This document shows, one piece after another, positions 53,601 to 64,000 of a stretch of DNA of 64,000 bases (its first letter is position 1; the number at the start of each line of letters is the position of its first letter). The translations under genes and the position numbers were made by a program. A model generated the notes under the pieces. The model had not been told where the DNA came from. It searched no databases and saw nothing but the letters and a program-made list of their open reading frames with translations. This DNA is from Pleodorina starrii (taxonomy: Eukaryota; Chlorophyta; Chlorophyceae; Chlamydomonadales; Volvocaceae): positions 965,001-1,029,000 of the forward strand of contig BRXU01000037.1 in the NCBI GenBank assembly GCA_030267565.1. The letters run 5' to 3'.

Positions 53601-56600
53601 CCCAACAACCTTTCCGAGCTGACTTGATCAATTGTGTGGTGCCAGCTCCCTCCGTCTTGGCGACGATCAAAGACGTCCACGCGAAATAGTCACGAGCGGC
53701 TGGCCTTGACGTTAGCGTTGGCGTTGTTGGCAACGGCAGTTGATTGGTTGGTGACGTTGGCGGGGTTGGCGGGCGGGGAGGGCGGGTCGTAAGGGTCGTT
53801 AGGACCGTTAGTGCAGTTGGGGCCGTTGTGGGGGCCCTAGTGGTATTCGGCGGCTGAAAGAGGCGTCTGGAGCACAACGTAACCGACAGCTATAAGCGGA
53901 AATAACTTGTGCAGTGGACATCGCACGCAATGGCCCGTCGGCGCGCGTCTGGTTCATGCGAGCTTGCATCAGCTGCTTGCATCAGGTGAGCGAACCTCTC
54001 TTCGTACGTATGGCAAGGTGCATCAACGAACGGGATTGAGCGCGAGCGGGCGCCGGGGCGGACTGCATGGCACTGCGAGAGAAGCCCAAGGGAGTGTGCG
54101 CCAAGGGCGAAGTGAGTAAGGGCGAATCGACGCGCGCAGCGGCTACGAACCCAGTGACGCGAAGCAAAATGGCACAGTAAAGCGACAACTCGCTACACTG
54201 GGGGCGGTCCGGCGAAACAAAGCCCCCGTGTAGGGACCTGGCGTAACGACAAAGGAGCCGGTCGTTTCGCTTCGCTCCGCCCTGCTCGCTTCTGCACGCT
54301 TCGCTCGCGCTTCGCTCGTGCCCTCTGACCTGGCCGTCGCCGTCGCCGCCGGAAGCGCCTGCACCAGCCTCCATGCCGCGCCAGACCATCTCCGGAAGGT
54401 CCGAAACCAAGCAAACTGAGCTCTGCGCACCGTCGCCGCCGCCGGTTCCGATTAGGGCAATCAGAGCTCCGGAACCGCCTCCGGCGTTGCATTGGCATTG
54501 GTGGCGGCGGCGCTCGGCAGCAGCGGCAGCAGCGCAACCGGCGACGCCGTCGGCCGTATCCAGACGGCGGCGGATTCACGGCAGCGCCATCGGGCTGGCA
54601 CACACCCCCTGCCTTAACATGCCCATGTTGCCCGGCTACCCGGCCCCGCCCTGCACCGTGCCTTCCCGTCCCGTCCTGTCTCGTGCCTTCCCGTCCCATC
54701 CCGCCCCGCCCCACATGACCCCAACAACCTTTGCTCGCAGCGGTTGGCCATCCGGATGTCTCCGCGGCTGCTTGTCGCGCTCAGAGTGACGAGCACCCGC
54801 CTCGGACAGCGTTGATACCGCTTGAGCGCCTCGTGTTGGCAGCCAGCCGCGAGCCGCCTCAAGCAAATTACACCACGCGGCCCACGCGCATGCCGCACTG
54901 TTCGGTCCACAAACATACCATTACCCGCGGATCCCGGGTAGCCATCCCTCCCCAGTGGTTCACAATGCGCATCGTGGCCAGCTGTTACCCAACCCGTACC
55001 CTGCCCCAACCCCGCGCCCAACAACCTTTCCGAGCTGACTTGATCAATTGTGTTGTGCGAGCTCCCTCCGTCTTGGCGACGATCAAAGACGTCCACGCGA
55101 AATAGTCACGAGCGGCTGGCCTTGACGTTAGCGTTGGCGTTGTTGGCAACGGCAGTTGATTGGTTGGTGACGTTGGCGGGGTTGGCGGGCGGGGAGGGCG
55201 GGTCGTAAGGGTCGTTAGGACCGTTAGTGCAGTTGGGGCCGTTGTGGGGGCCCTAGTGGTATTCGGCGGCTGAAAGAGGCGTCTGGAGCACGACGTAACC
55301 GACAGCTATAAGCGGAAATAACTTGTGCAGTGGACATCGCACGCACTGGGCCGTCGGCGCGCGTCTGGTTCATGCGAGCTTGCATCAGCTGCTTGCATCA
55401 GGTGAGCGAACCTCTCTTCCTACGTATGGCAAGGTGCATCAACGAACGGGATTGAGCGCGAGCGGGCGCCGGGGCGGACTGCACGGCACTGCGAGAGAAG
55501 CCCAAGGGAGTGTGCGCCAAGGGCGAAGTGAGTGAGGGCGAATCGACGCGCGCAGCGGCTACGAACCCAGTGACGCGAAGCAAACTGGCACAGTAAAGCG
55601 ACAATTCGCTACACTGGGGGCGGTCCGGTGAAACAAAGCCCCCGTGTAGGGACCTGGCGTAACGACAAAGGAGCCGGTCGTTTCGCTTCGCTCCGCTCTG
55701 CTCGCTTCTGCACGCTTCGCTCGCGCTTCGCTCGTGCCCTCTGACCTGGCCGTCGCCGTCGCCGCCGGAAGCGCCTGCACCAGCCTCCATGCCGCGCCAG
55801 ACCATCTCCGGAAGGTCCGAAACCAAGCAAACTGAGCTCTGCGCACCGTCGGCGCCGCCGGTTCCGATTAGGGCAATCAGAGCTCCGGAACCGCCTCCGG
55901 CGTTGCATTGGCATTGGTGGCGGCGGCGCTCGGCAGCAGCGGCAGCAGCGCAACCGGCGACGCCGTCGGCCGTATCCAGACGGCGGCGGATTCACGGCAG
56001 CGCCATCGGGCTGGCACACACCCCCTGCCTTAACATGCCCATGTTGCCCGGCTACCCGGCCCCGCCCTGCACCGTGCCTTCCCGTCCCGTCCTGTCTCGT
56101 GCCTTCCCGTCCCATCCCGCCCCGCCCCACATGACCCCAACAACCTTTGCTCGCAGCGGTTGGCCATCCGGATGTCTCCGCGGCTGCTTGTCGCGCTCAG
56201 AGTGACGAGCACCCGCCTCGGACAGCGTTGATACCGCTTGAGCGCCGCGTGTTGGCAGCCAGCCGCGAGCCGCCTCAAGCAAATTACACCACGCGGCCCA
56301 CGCGCATGCCGCACTGTTCGGTCCACAAACATACCATTACCCGCGGATCCCGGGTAGCCATCCCTCCCCAGTGGTTCACAATGCGCATCGTGGCCAGCTG
56401 TTACCCAACCCGTACCCTGCCCCAACCCCGCGCCCAACAACCTTTCCGAGCTGACTTGATCAATTGTGTTGTGCGAGCTCCCTCCGTCTTGGCGACGATC
56501 AAAGACGTCCACGCGAAATAGTCACGAGCGGCTGGCCTTGACGTTAGCGTTGGCGTTGTTGGCAACGGCAGTTGATTGGTTGGTGACGTTGGCGGGGTTG

Positions 56601-59385
56601 GCGGGCGGGGAGGGCGGGTCGTAAGGGTCGTTAGGACCGTTAGTGCAGTTGGGGCCGTTGTGGGGGCCCTAGTGGTATTCGGCGGCTGAAAGAGGCGTCT
56701 GGAGCACAACGTAACCGACAGCTATAAGCGGAAATAACTTGTGCAGTGGACATCGCACGCACTGGCCCGTCGGCGCGCGTCTGGTTCATGCGAGCTTGCA
56801 TCAGCTGCTTGCATCAGGTGAGCGAACCTCTCTTCGTACGTATGGCAAGGTGCATCAACGAACGGGATTGAGCGCGAGCGGGCGCCGGGGCGGACTGCAC
56901 GGCACTGCGAGAGAAGCCCAAGGGAGTGTGCGCCAAGGGCGAAGTGAGTGAGGGCGAATCGACGCGCGCAGCGGCTACGAACCCAGTGACGCGAAGCAAA
57001 CTGGCACAGTAAAGCGACAATTCGCTACACTGGGGGCGGTCCGGTGAAACAAAGCCCCCGTGTAGGGACCTGGCGTAACGACAAAGGAGCCGGTCGTTTC
57101 GCTTCGCTCCGCTCTGCTCGCTTCTGCACGCTTCGCTCGCGCTTCGCTCGTGCCCTCTGACCTGGCCGTCGCCGTCGCCGCCGTAAGCGCCTGCACCAGC
57201 CTCCATGCCGCGCCAGACCATCTCCGGAAGGTCCGAAACCAAGCAAACTGAGCTCTGCGCACCGTCGCCGCCGCCGGTTCCGACTAGGGCAATCAGAGCT
57301 CCGGAACCGCCTCCGGCGTTGCATTGGCATTGGTGGCGGCGGCGCTCGGCAGCAGCGGCAGCAGCGCAACCGGCGACGCCGTCGGCCGTATCCAGACGGC
57401 GGCGGATTCACGGCAGCGCCATCGGGCTGGCACACACCCCCTGCCTTAACATGCCCATGTTGCCCGGCTACCCGGCCCCGCCCTGCACCGTGCCTTCCCG
57501 TCCCGTCCTGTCTCGTGCCTTCCCGTCCCATCCCGCGCCGCCCCACATGACCCCAACAACCTTTGTTCGCAGCGGTTGGCCATCCGGATGTCTCCGCGGC
57601 TGCTTGTCGCGCTCAGAGTGACGAGCACCCGCCTCGGACAGCGTTGATACCGCTTGAGCGCCGCGTGTTGGCAGCCAGCCGCGAGCCGCCTCAAGCAAAT
57701 TACACCACGCGGCCCACGCGCATGCCGCACTGTTCGGTCCACAAACATACCATTACCCGCGGATCCCGGGTAGCCATCCCTCCCCAGTGGTTCACAATGC
57801 GCATCGTGGCCAGCTGTTACCCAACCCGTACCCTGCCCCAACCCCGCGCCCAACAACCTTTCCGAGCTGACTTGATCAATTGTGTTGTGCGAGCTCCCTC
57901 CGTCTTGGCGACGATCAAAGACGTCCACGCGAAATAGTCACGAGCGGCTGGCCTTGACGTTAGCGTTGGCGTTGTTGGCAACGGCAGTTGATTGGTTGGT
58001 GACGTTGGTGGGGTTGGCGGGCGGGGAGGGCGGGTCGTAAGGGTCGTTAGGACCGTTAGTGCAGTTGGGGCCGTTGTGGGGGCCCTAGTGGTATTCGGCG
58101 GCTGAAAGAGGCGTCTGGAGCACAACGTAACCGACAGCTATAAGCGGAAATAACTTGTGCAGTGGACATCGCACGCACTGGCCCGTCGGCGCGCGTCTGG
58201 TTCATGCGAGCTTGCATCAGCTGCTTGCATCAGGTGAGCGAACCTCTCTTCGTACGTATGGCAAGGTGCATCAACGAACGGGATTGAGCGCGAGCGGGCG
58301 CCGGGGCGGACTGCACGGCACTGCGAGAGAAGCCCAAGGGAGTGTGCGCCAAGGGCGAAGTGAGTGAGGGCGAATCGACGCGCGCAGCGGCTACGAACCC
58401 AGTGACGCGAAGCAAACTGGCACAGTAAAGCGACAATTCGCTACACTGGGGGCGGTCCGGTGAAACAAAGCCCCCGTGTAGGGACCTGGCGTAACGACAA
58501 AGGAGCCGGTCGTTTCGCTTCGCTCCGCTCTGCTCGCTTCTGCACGCTTCGCTCGCGCTTCGCTCGTGCCCTCTGACCTGGCCGTCGCCGTCGCCGCCGT
58601 AAGCGCCTGCACCAGCCTCCATGCCGCGCCAGACCATCTCCGGAAGGTCCGAAACCAAGCAAACTGAGCTCTGCGCACCGTCGGCGCCGCCGGTTCCGAT
58701 TAGGGCAATCAGAGCTCCGGAACCGCCTCCGGCGTTGCATTGGCATTGGTGGCGGCGGCGCTCGGCAGCAGCGGCAGCAGCGCAACCGGCGACGCCGTCG
58801 GCCGTATCCAGACGGCGGCGGATTCACGGCAGCGCCATCGGGCTGGCACACACCCCCTGCCTTAACATGCCCATGTTGCCCGGCTACCCGGCCCCGCCCT
58901 GCACCGTGCCTTCCCGTCCCGTCCTGTCTCGTGCCTTCCCGTCCCATCCCGTCCCGCCCCACATGACCCCAACAACCTTTGCTCGCAGCGTTTGGCCATC
59001 CGGATGTCTCCGCGGCTGCTTGTCGCGCTCAGAGTGACGAGCGGCCGCCTCGGACAGCGTTGATGCCGCTTGTGCGCCGCGTGTTGGCAGCCAGCCGCGA
59101 GCCGCCTCAAGCAAATTACACCACGCGGCCCACGCGCATGCCGCACTGTTCGGTCCACAAACATACCATTACCCGCGGATCCCGGGTAGCCATCCCTCCC
59201 ATCGCCGCGGCAATGGCCCTCCCCAGTGGTTCACAATGCGCATCGTGGCCGGCTGTTACCCAACCCGTACCCTGCCCCAACCCCGCGCCCAACAACCTTT
59301 CCGAGCTGACTTGATCAATTGTGTTGTGCGAGCTCCCTTCGTCTTGGCGACGATTAAAGACGTCCACGCGAAATTGGCGTTGGCG
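50636..59385. repeat. Tandem satellite array, 1,416-bp unit, about six copies
   Basis: The same sequence recurs at offsets of 1,427, 856, 1,416, 1,416 and 1,416 bp, using a landmark at 51624, 53051, 53907, 55323, 56739 and 58155. Units differ by scattered substitutions only. Unit 1 is 11 bp longer because GCTTCGCTCGC is repeated once more (near 52025). The unit spanning 53051-53907 lacks about 560 bp, with the junction near 53571. The last unit carries a 22-bp insertion at about 59201-59222. Open frames recur in every unit on both strands but show no recognised domain and overlap extensively, so they are taken as by-products of GC-rich sequence. The homology ends near 50636 on the left and about 59385 on the right. 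Confidence 0.95.
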
Positions 59386-60468
59386 TTCCCTGCCGCTCGG
59401 GAAACAGTTCTCCACATTGCCGTCCGAAAGCTCCGAAAGCCCCGCGCCGCGCGAGTGCCCCGTTCTACCAATCGTATCATATGTAGCAAGTGGTGTAAAC
59501 GCAAACGCTTGGCTAACCTGCAAAGGAGGCAAGGGCGGTTAAGAGACAGGGCGTTTTGATGCTGCATGCCTGGCAGTAGCTGTTCGCTCAGCAACCAAGA
59601 AGGCCTGCTGCGTTCCTGTTTCGTAGTTTAGGGTCATTCACGGAAAGAGAATGTACGCAAACGAAAGCTCGCATCGCGCTCTAGGTGACCGCTGCGCAAC
59701 AAATCCTGCTTCTGCCCGCCACCGTCGACTTTACCCGAAATGTCAATCAGGAAATATCGTACAGTACTGATGGTGATAGAAGTTCCAGCGGCTGCTTGGT
59801 ACCCGTAATTGTACCGAAAACCACGGCGCGATGCGAGGCCTGTGCTCCCTCCTGCGTCCTGCCAGTCCCTAGTTCACACGCTGGCATCTTCCAAGCTAGG
59901 CGGCCCATGAATGCCATTCCGTTGTTTGCTGTTCCAAGTTGCGACATGCTATGGAATCAGACGTTATTGGCATGGAGTCGGACTCACTGGTAATATATAA
60001 GCTTAACGGCTGAAGTTTTTGCAAGCAGAACAAGCAAACAATAACATATTAGCCACGGTACAATAGAAGTGGGGTCTTACGAGGAAGCTCGCACCTCGCC
60101 GTACCAACTGGTCTTGCCGTTATATTTGGCTTCCGATGACAGGCATGCAACGCTATTTCTAATAGGGAGTTCAATTTAATACCATATCAACTGGTTGCAG
60201 ACCTCGCTACGCTTCATTATGACGTCCAATTGTTTTCGCCTTGGAACCAGTTGGAACCAGCACACCTTGAAGCGCTTCGACACTAGAGAACATGGTGGCA
60301 TAAGGATCCATGGCTCATCCAGCTTAATACCACCTGGATTAACACTTCGGGGTTTAGCGCGTCTAATCCCAGACCCTTGCTAATCCGCACTGGAATCACG
60401 CTCTTCGTCCAACAACGAACGCAAATGCCTTTCTTAATTGGAAGATGCAAGGATAAAATTGTGTGCCG
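59386..60468. other. Intergenic DNA between satellite and oxygenase gene
   Basis: No supported gene. It is less GC-rich than the flanks and includes the presumed 3' UTR of the minus-strand gene ending at 60469. No poly(A) signal was identified with confidence. Confidence 0.4.
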
Positions 60469-63400
60469 TCAGTGGTTGTCCGCGTGCGAGTAGTGGTAGG
60501 TGTGCATGAGCTGCTCCAGCTTGGCGCCCAGCCAGACCACCACCGCCGCCACCACCCCCACCGCCACCGTCGAAAGGCCCTGCCAGGACAGCAGCAGTGG
60601 AGAAGCCGACTGGAGCACAGCAGACAGGGACACGCCGGTAGTGCCCGACCCGGCCGCCGCCGCCGCCGCCGCAGCAGCAGCAGCGCTAGCCACTGCGGCC
60701 GCCCCGAACGCCAGGGCCGCCGCCGCCAGCCCTACCGCCGCCGCCACCGCGCGCGCCGCCCTGATCCTCTTGAGCGCAGTGAGGCAGATGGAGCAGTGGC
60801 GGGTGTGCGTGTTCCAGGTGTCAAACAGCTTGGACCGGTCGCGCTCGGGGGGCCCAAGCGGGGGAGTGCCTGAGGGATGATCCGGGGCCGGGGAGGCGGT
60901 GCGGGGGCCAGCAGGCGGGGAGGGGCGGGGGCCAGGAGGCGGGGGGGGTACGTTGAAACGGGACCTTGGTACTAAGTACCACTTCTTCGACACGCCGTGT
61001 CACCCACCCTACCTCTCGCGTCTGACCCTGGCGCCACTGCCATTGGTGAAGTGAACGAGCATCCACCCCACCCCACCCCACCCCAGCCATGGGCTCCCGA
61101 AGCCCGCCAAAGCCCAACCTGGCGTAGGCAATCAAGGTCTGTCGGACGAGCCCCACCATGCACTCGGCCCGCCTCTCGGGCAACCGGCAGCGGGTGCCCA
61201 TTCTATGACCCCGAGTCCGACATCAAATACTGGCCCTGCGATACCGCAAGGCGCTGCAGTTCCTGCTGGGTGTGACTGTACCGGTGGCAGCTTTGGCCGC
61301 TCTACCTCACCCTCCGCCACCCCCCCTTCGCGCCCACACCCGCGCCCGCACCCGCACAGACTGGCGGCCTCAACACTCCTCACCCCCCCCTCATGAGCCG
61401 CTCGTATCGATTCCTCACCCGGCGCGTACGACACATCTCCTCCTCCGAATGTGGACAGCCAGTTGCGCCAGGCAGCCACGCCCCTGAGACCAACCAACCA
61501 ACAAATCAAGTGGCGCCGAACGACGAGGGAGGAGGGAGACGGGAGGAGGGAGAGAATCAGGAAACGAAGCGGTGGAGGGACAGGACTGGAGGGACGGGAC
61601 AGCGGCAACACCCTTCGCCCCTTGATCTCTTGACTTCATGCGCACACACACGCACACCCACCCAAGCAGCGGAGCCCTCCCAGCCTCCCCGCTCTCCAGA
61701 ATGAAGCACCAGCGCTCCCTGCCCACAACATGCAATCGGGAAGCTAGCTAGGGGCGCTGCGCTTAGCCCTTGTCATCACCTTACTTATCACCACCAGCGC
61801 ACCTGTCGGCCTGCCCGGGCATGTAGTACTTGTTGAGGAGGGGCGCGGAGGGGGCGCCTGGGCCCGACTCAGCGCCGTTGCCGCCCGGACTGCCGGCCGC
61901 TGCAGCCGCCGTCGTCAGCTGCTGCTGCTGCTGCTGCTGGCGGTTGGCCTCCCGGTCCTGGTGGTGCAGGAACACCAGGTCCTGAGGGGGAGGGAGGGGG
62001 GGGGCACGAGTGGCATTAAGGGGGGGGGGGCCGGACGAAAGGGAAGTACCGGACGACCGGCCCCTTGCTTGGCGGCTGGACAGTCTGTCTGTCAGTCTGG
62101 CCGCAGTCTGCCGGCCTCTGAGTTGCGACGCCGCATGTTGGACGACGAGGGGGCAGAACGTGACTGTAGCGACGAGAGGCACTGAACTGGGCCGGGCACC
62201 GCCGCACTGGCTACGTCCCACCCTCAACCTTCCGCCGACCCCTTATCCCGCCCCCTTTCCGGCCCCCAGCCCCCTCTGACCCCCTCTCCCCCCCCCCCCC
62301 CCCAAGCACACACCCACCTACCCACCTGGTGTAGGAACATGGGCGCCAGCACGTGGGACACCCACTGCGGCATGCAGCCACCCACCCAGCCCACCAGGCT
62401 CCTCCCGCGAGCAGCAGCGCCGGGGGCTTCAACCATAATCTGTACGAGATGTACGGCAGTACGACAGGCGGACACCCGTGTGGGCGCGAGGAGGCAACCG
62501 ATGGGCATGTTTGCCGGGCTGGGGAGCGCGATGGGCTGACTTGGGCTGGTTGGCAGGGTAGGGTAGGGTAGGGTGAGCTGCTGTGTGCTGCTGCGTTCTG
62601 GCGGGCAGGTGCTGAGCCGAGCAGCAAGGGAGCGGGAGCGGCAGCCGGCGGCAGTCTCCAGCGCACGTCCGTCCGGCCGCCGGATAGAGGAGAGACTTCT
62701 CAAGGGGAGGGGTAAATGGGCCGCATGCAAGATCAGACCGGTGGGTCGCAGCCTCCGTTGGTGACCTCACCCACTGCTGGCACCTCGGATGGCGGGCGGG
62801 CGGGAGCACAACACGCAGCGGCGTGATAGCCACATACGGTACCGCCGCAACACGTCACATCACGTCACCCCGGGGGGAGAGGGGACCCGGGACCGGGTGG
62901 CGCCTCCCCCCTCCCCCCTGACTGCTGGCCTGGCAGCTCTCTCACGATGAGCTGAGCTGAGCTCACTCGAACGAGCCTCCTTCGAAGCTGCATCCTCCGA
63001 TCGCAACTCCCACCACCCCTTCCTCCTTCCCCCTCCCCCCTTTCCCCTCCCCCGCCCGCTAACTATATCGCGCGTCACCTAAAAGAGCCCCCATCCGCCC
63101 AAGCCCAATCCCAAGCCCAAACTCCCCCTTCTCGCTTCTGTGCTGCTAGCCCCCTCCTCACCCCTTTCAGCCCATTTCCCCCACCTGCTGCCCCACGAGG
63201 CGCATCCATCCGGGCCTTATGGGGGTGCTGAACAGCGCCAGCACTGTTCGGCTGCCGTCCCGGTTGGCCGACTCAATCCTGGGGGATGTGTTTGTGTTTG
63301 GGGAAGGGGGTAGGGGAAGAGGGGAAAGGGCCCGTGACGGTGGAATTTCAGGGGTTTCCAGGGTTTCGGGTTTCTTAAGGGTTTTTAGGGTGGTGTGCTG

Positions 63401-63785
63401 TGGGTGACCACAATCTCTCCCAACCCACAATCTCTCATTGCACCGCACTGTACTGCACTGTACGGCGTGGGTGAGCTGTCGCTTCCCGACGGGTCAGCAG
63501 CCCGCGCAGTGCGGGCTCGTCGAGGTGTGCCCCGCTACCGCTACCGCCGCCCCGCCCGGCCCCCAACTCGCCATCCTGGCTCCCGCCCGGCGACTCGCGC
63601 CCAACACACGCCCCCTCCCCCGGTCCACCCACCCACCCACCCAGGGGGAGGGGGCGAGTCATCACCCGCACGCGCACACGCCTTGACGCGCACACCCGCA
63701 CACACGCGCACCTGACAAGGCCCGGCGGTACGAACTCCGTGTACGACTCCTTCACGGTGGTGGACTCCATGCTGGGCAGGAACAT
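60469..63785 (-). CDS. PaO/TIC55-family Rieske-type oxygenase, C-terminal half (5' partial)
   Basis: Six exons read on the minus strand in the order 63785-63712, 63278-63185, 62439-62326, 61981-61803, 61483-61419, 60869-60469. They close in phase to 308 residues plus stop. Landmarks match the C-terminal part of pheophorbide a oxygenase/TIC55/chlorophyllide a oxygenase-type proteins: YTEFVPPGLVRIE, LALFSTPIRPGWMRLV, PQWVSHVL, the QDLVFLHHQD motif, YYMPGQADRGVAAWRNWL, and LFDTWNTHTRHCSICL with the C-x-x-C pair seen near the family's C-terminus. Two hydrophobic stretches follow (an Ala-rich one and LSTVAVGVVAAVVVWLGA), as expected for membrane anchoring in the chloroplast envelope or thylakoid. 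The Rieske and mononuclear iron motifs must lie beyond 64000, so the exact member cannot be named. The exon 62439-62326 acceptor was chosen by phase. A glutamine run and a Gly/Ala/Pro insertion follow the FLHHQ motif. Confidence 0.8.
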
Positions 63786-64000
63786 CTGGGTGGCAGGAGG
63801 AGGAGGAGGGGCGGTGTGTGTTATGTGTGTGTGTGGTGGGAGGAGAGGGGGTTGTAACACGCGTGCAATGCGAAGTGGGTACCAACTGGGTGCAGCCGCC
63901 AGGACAAAGAACACCCGGACAGGAGAGGTGAGGACAGGAGAGGAGAGCCGTGGGGGGAGGGGGTTGCAATCGGTCGAACCCCCCATGTCGAACCGCATCG
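63786..64000 (-). other. Intron of the oxygenase gene at the window edge
   Basis: Upstream of exon 63785-63712 the minus strand is intron-like. A possible exon end with donor GTTCGA near 63978 was seen but could not be confirmed within the window. Confidence 0.35.

Noticed and set aside
50674..59037. A family of repeated small genes (138-, 160-, 142- and 173-residue frames) in the satellite
   Set aside because: The frames overlap on both strands, have low-complexity GC-rich composition and no recognised domain. They recur only because the DNA unit recurs.
50636..59385. CRISPR-like array
   Set aside because: Units are 1.4 kb with no spacer structure, in a eukaryotic nuclear context.
59685..59993. 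Fragment of a copia-type RNase H
   Set aside because: A weak resemblance in the piece SYSTDGDRSSSG only; no neighbouring polymerase motifs and no repeat ends.
63335..63395. Telomere-like sequence
   Set aside because: Only one or two degenerate TTTTTAGGG-like units occur, inside an intron of the minus-strand gene.

Overview
The window looks like nuclear DNA of a volvocine (Chlamydomonas-like) green alga. It is GC-rich, its genes are cut into many short exons by GT-AG introns that often end in CGCAG or TGCAG, and its introns are full of (GT)n, (CCCA)n, (CCCT)n and (CTG)n tracts. Exons were placed by hand from splice signals, phase closure and alignment of repeated modules. No database search was possible.

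Layout. (1) 88-4779, plus strand: the last ten exons of an exostosin-like (GT47-type) glycosyltransferase gene that starts before the window. (2) 4780-9540: no gene seen; it holds a small minisatellite and a 408-bp non-autonomous hAT-type element with intact 8-bp target duplications. (3) 9541-47527, plus strand: one giant gene of about 44 exons whose phases all close into a predicted protein of 3,768 residues. In order it has a signal peptide, three tandem modules resembling clan GH-A glycoside hydrolases separated by EGF-like repeats, a long ectodomain with REJ/PKD-like and GPS-like segments, one membrane helix and a cytoplasmic tail. Modules 2 and 3 keep an Asn-Glu acid/base site and a later Glu in Tyr-Glu-Ala-Gly. 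Module 1 has lost both and looks like a pseudoenzyme. Its introns carry a tandem cluster of tRNA-like SINE copies sitting in (GT)n tracts, a second repeat family in two nearly identical opposite copies, and a CCCT/AGGG tract of about 1.1 kb. (4) 47528-50635: 3' flank, no further gene seen. (5) 50636-59385: a tandem satellite of 1,416-bp units, including one internally deleted unit. (6) 60469-63785, minus strand: the C-terminal half of a PaO/TIC55-family Rieske-type oxygenase gene whose N-terminal half lies beyond the right edge.

The genes do not form an operon. GT47-type enzymes, GH-A-like modules on a membrane-anchored ectodomain, and REJ/EGF adhesion modules would suit the glycoprotein cell wall or cell-cell recognition of volvocine algae, but that link is inference. 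The giant chimeric protein is the most interesting object here.
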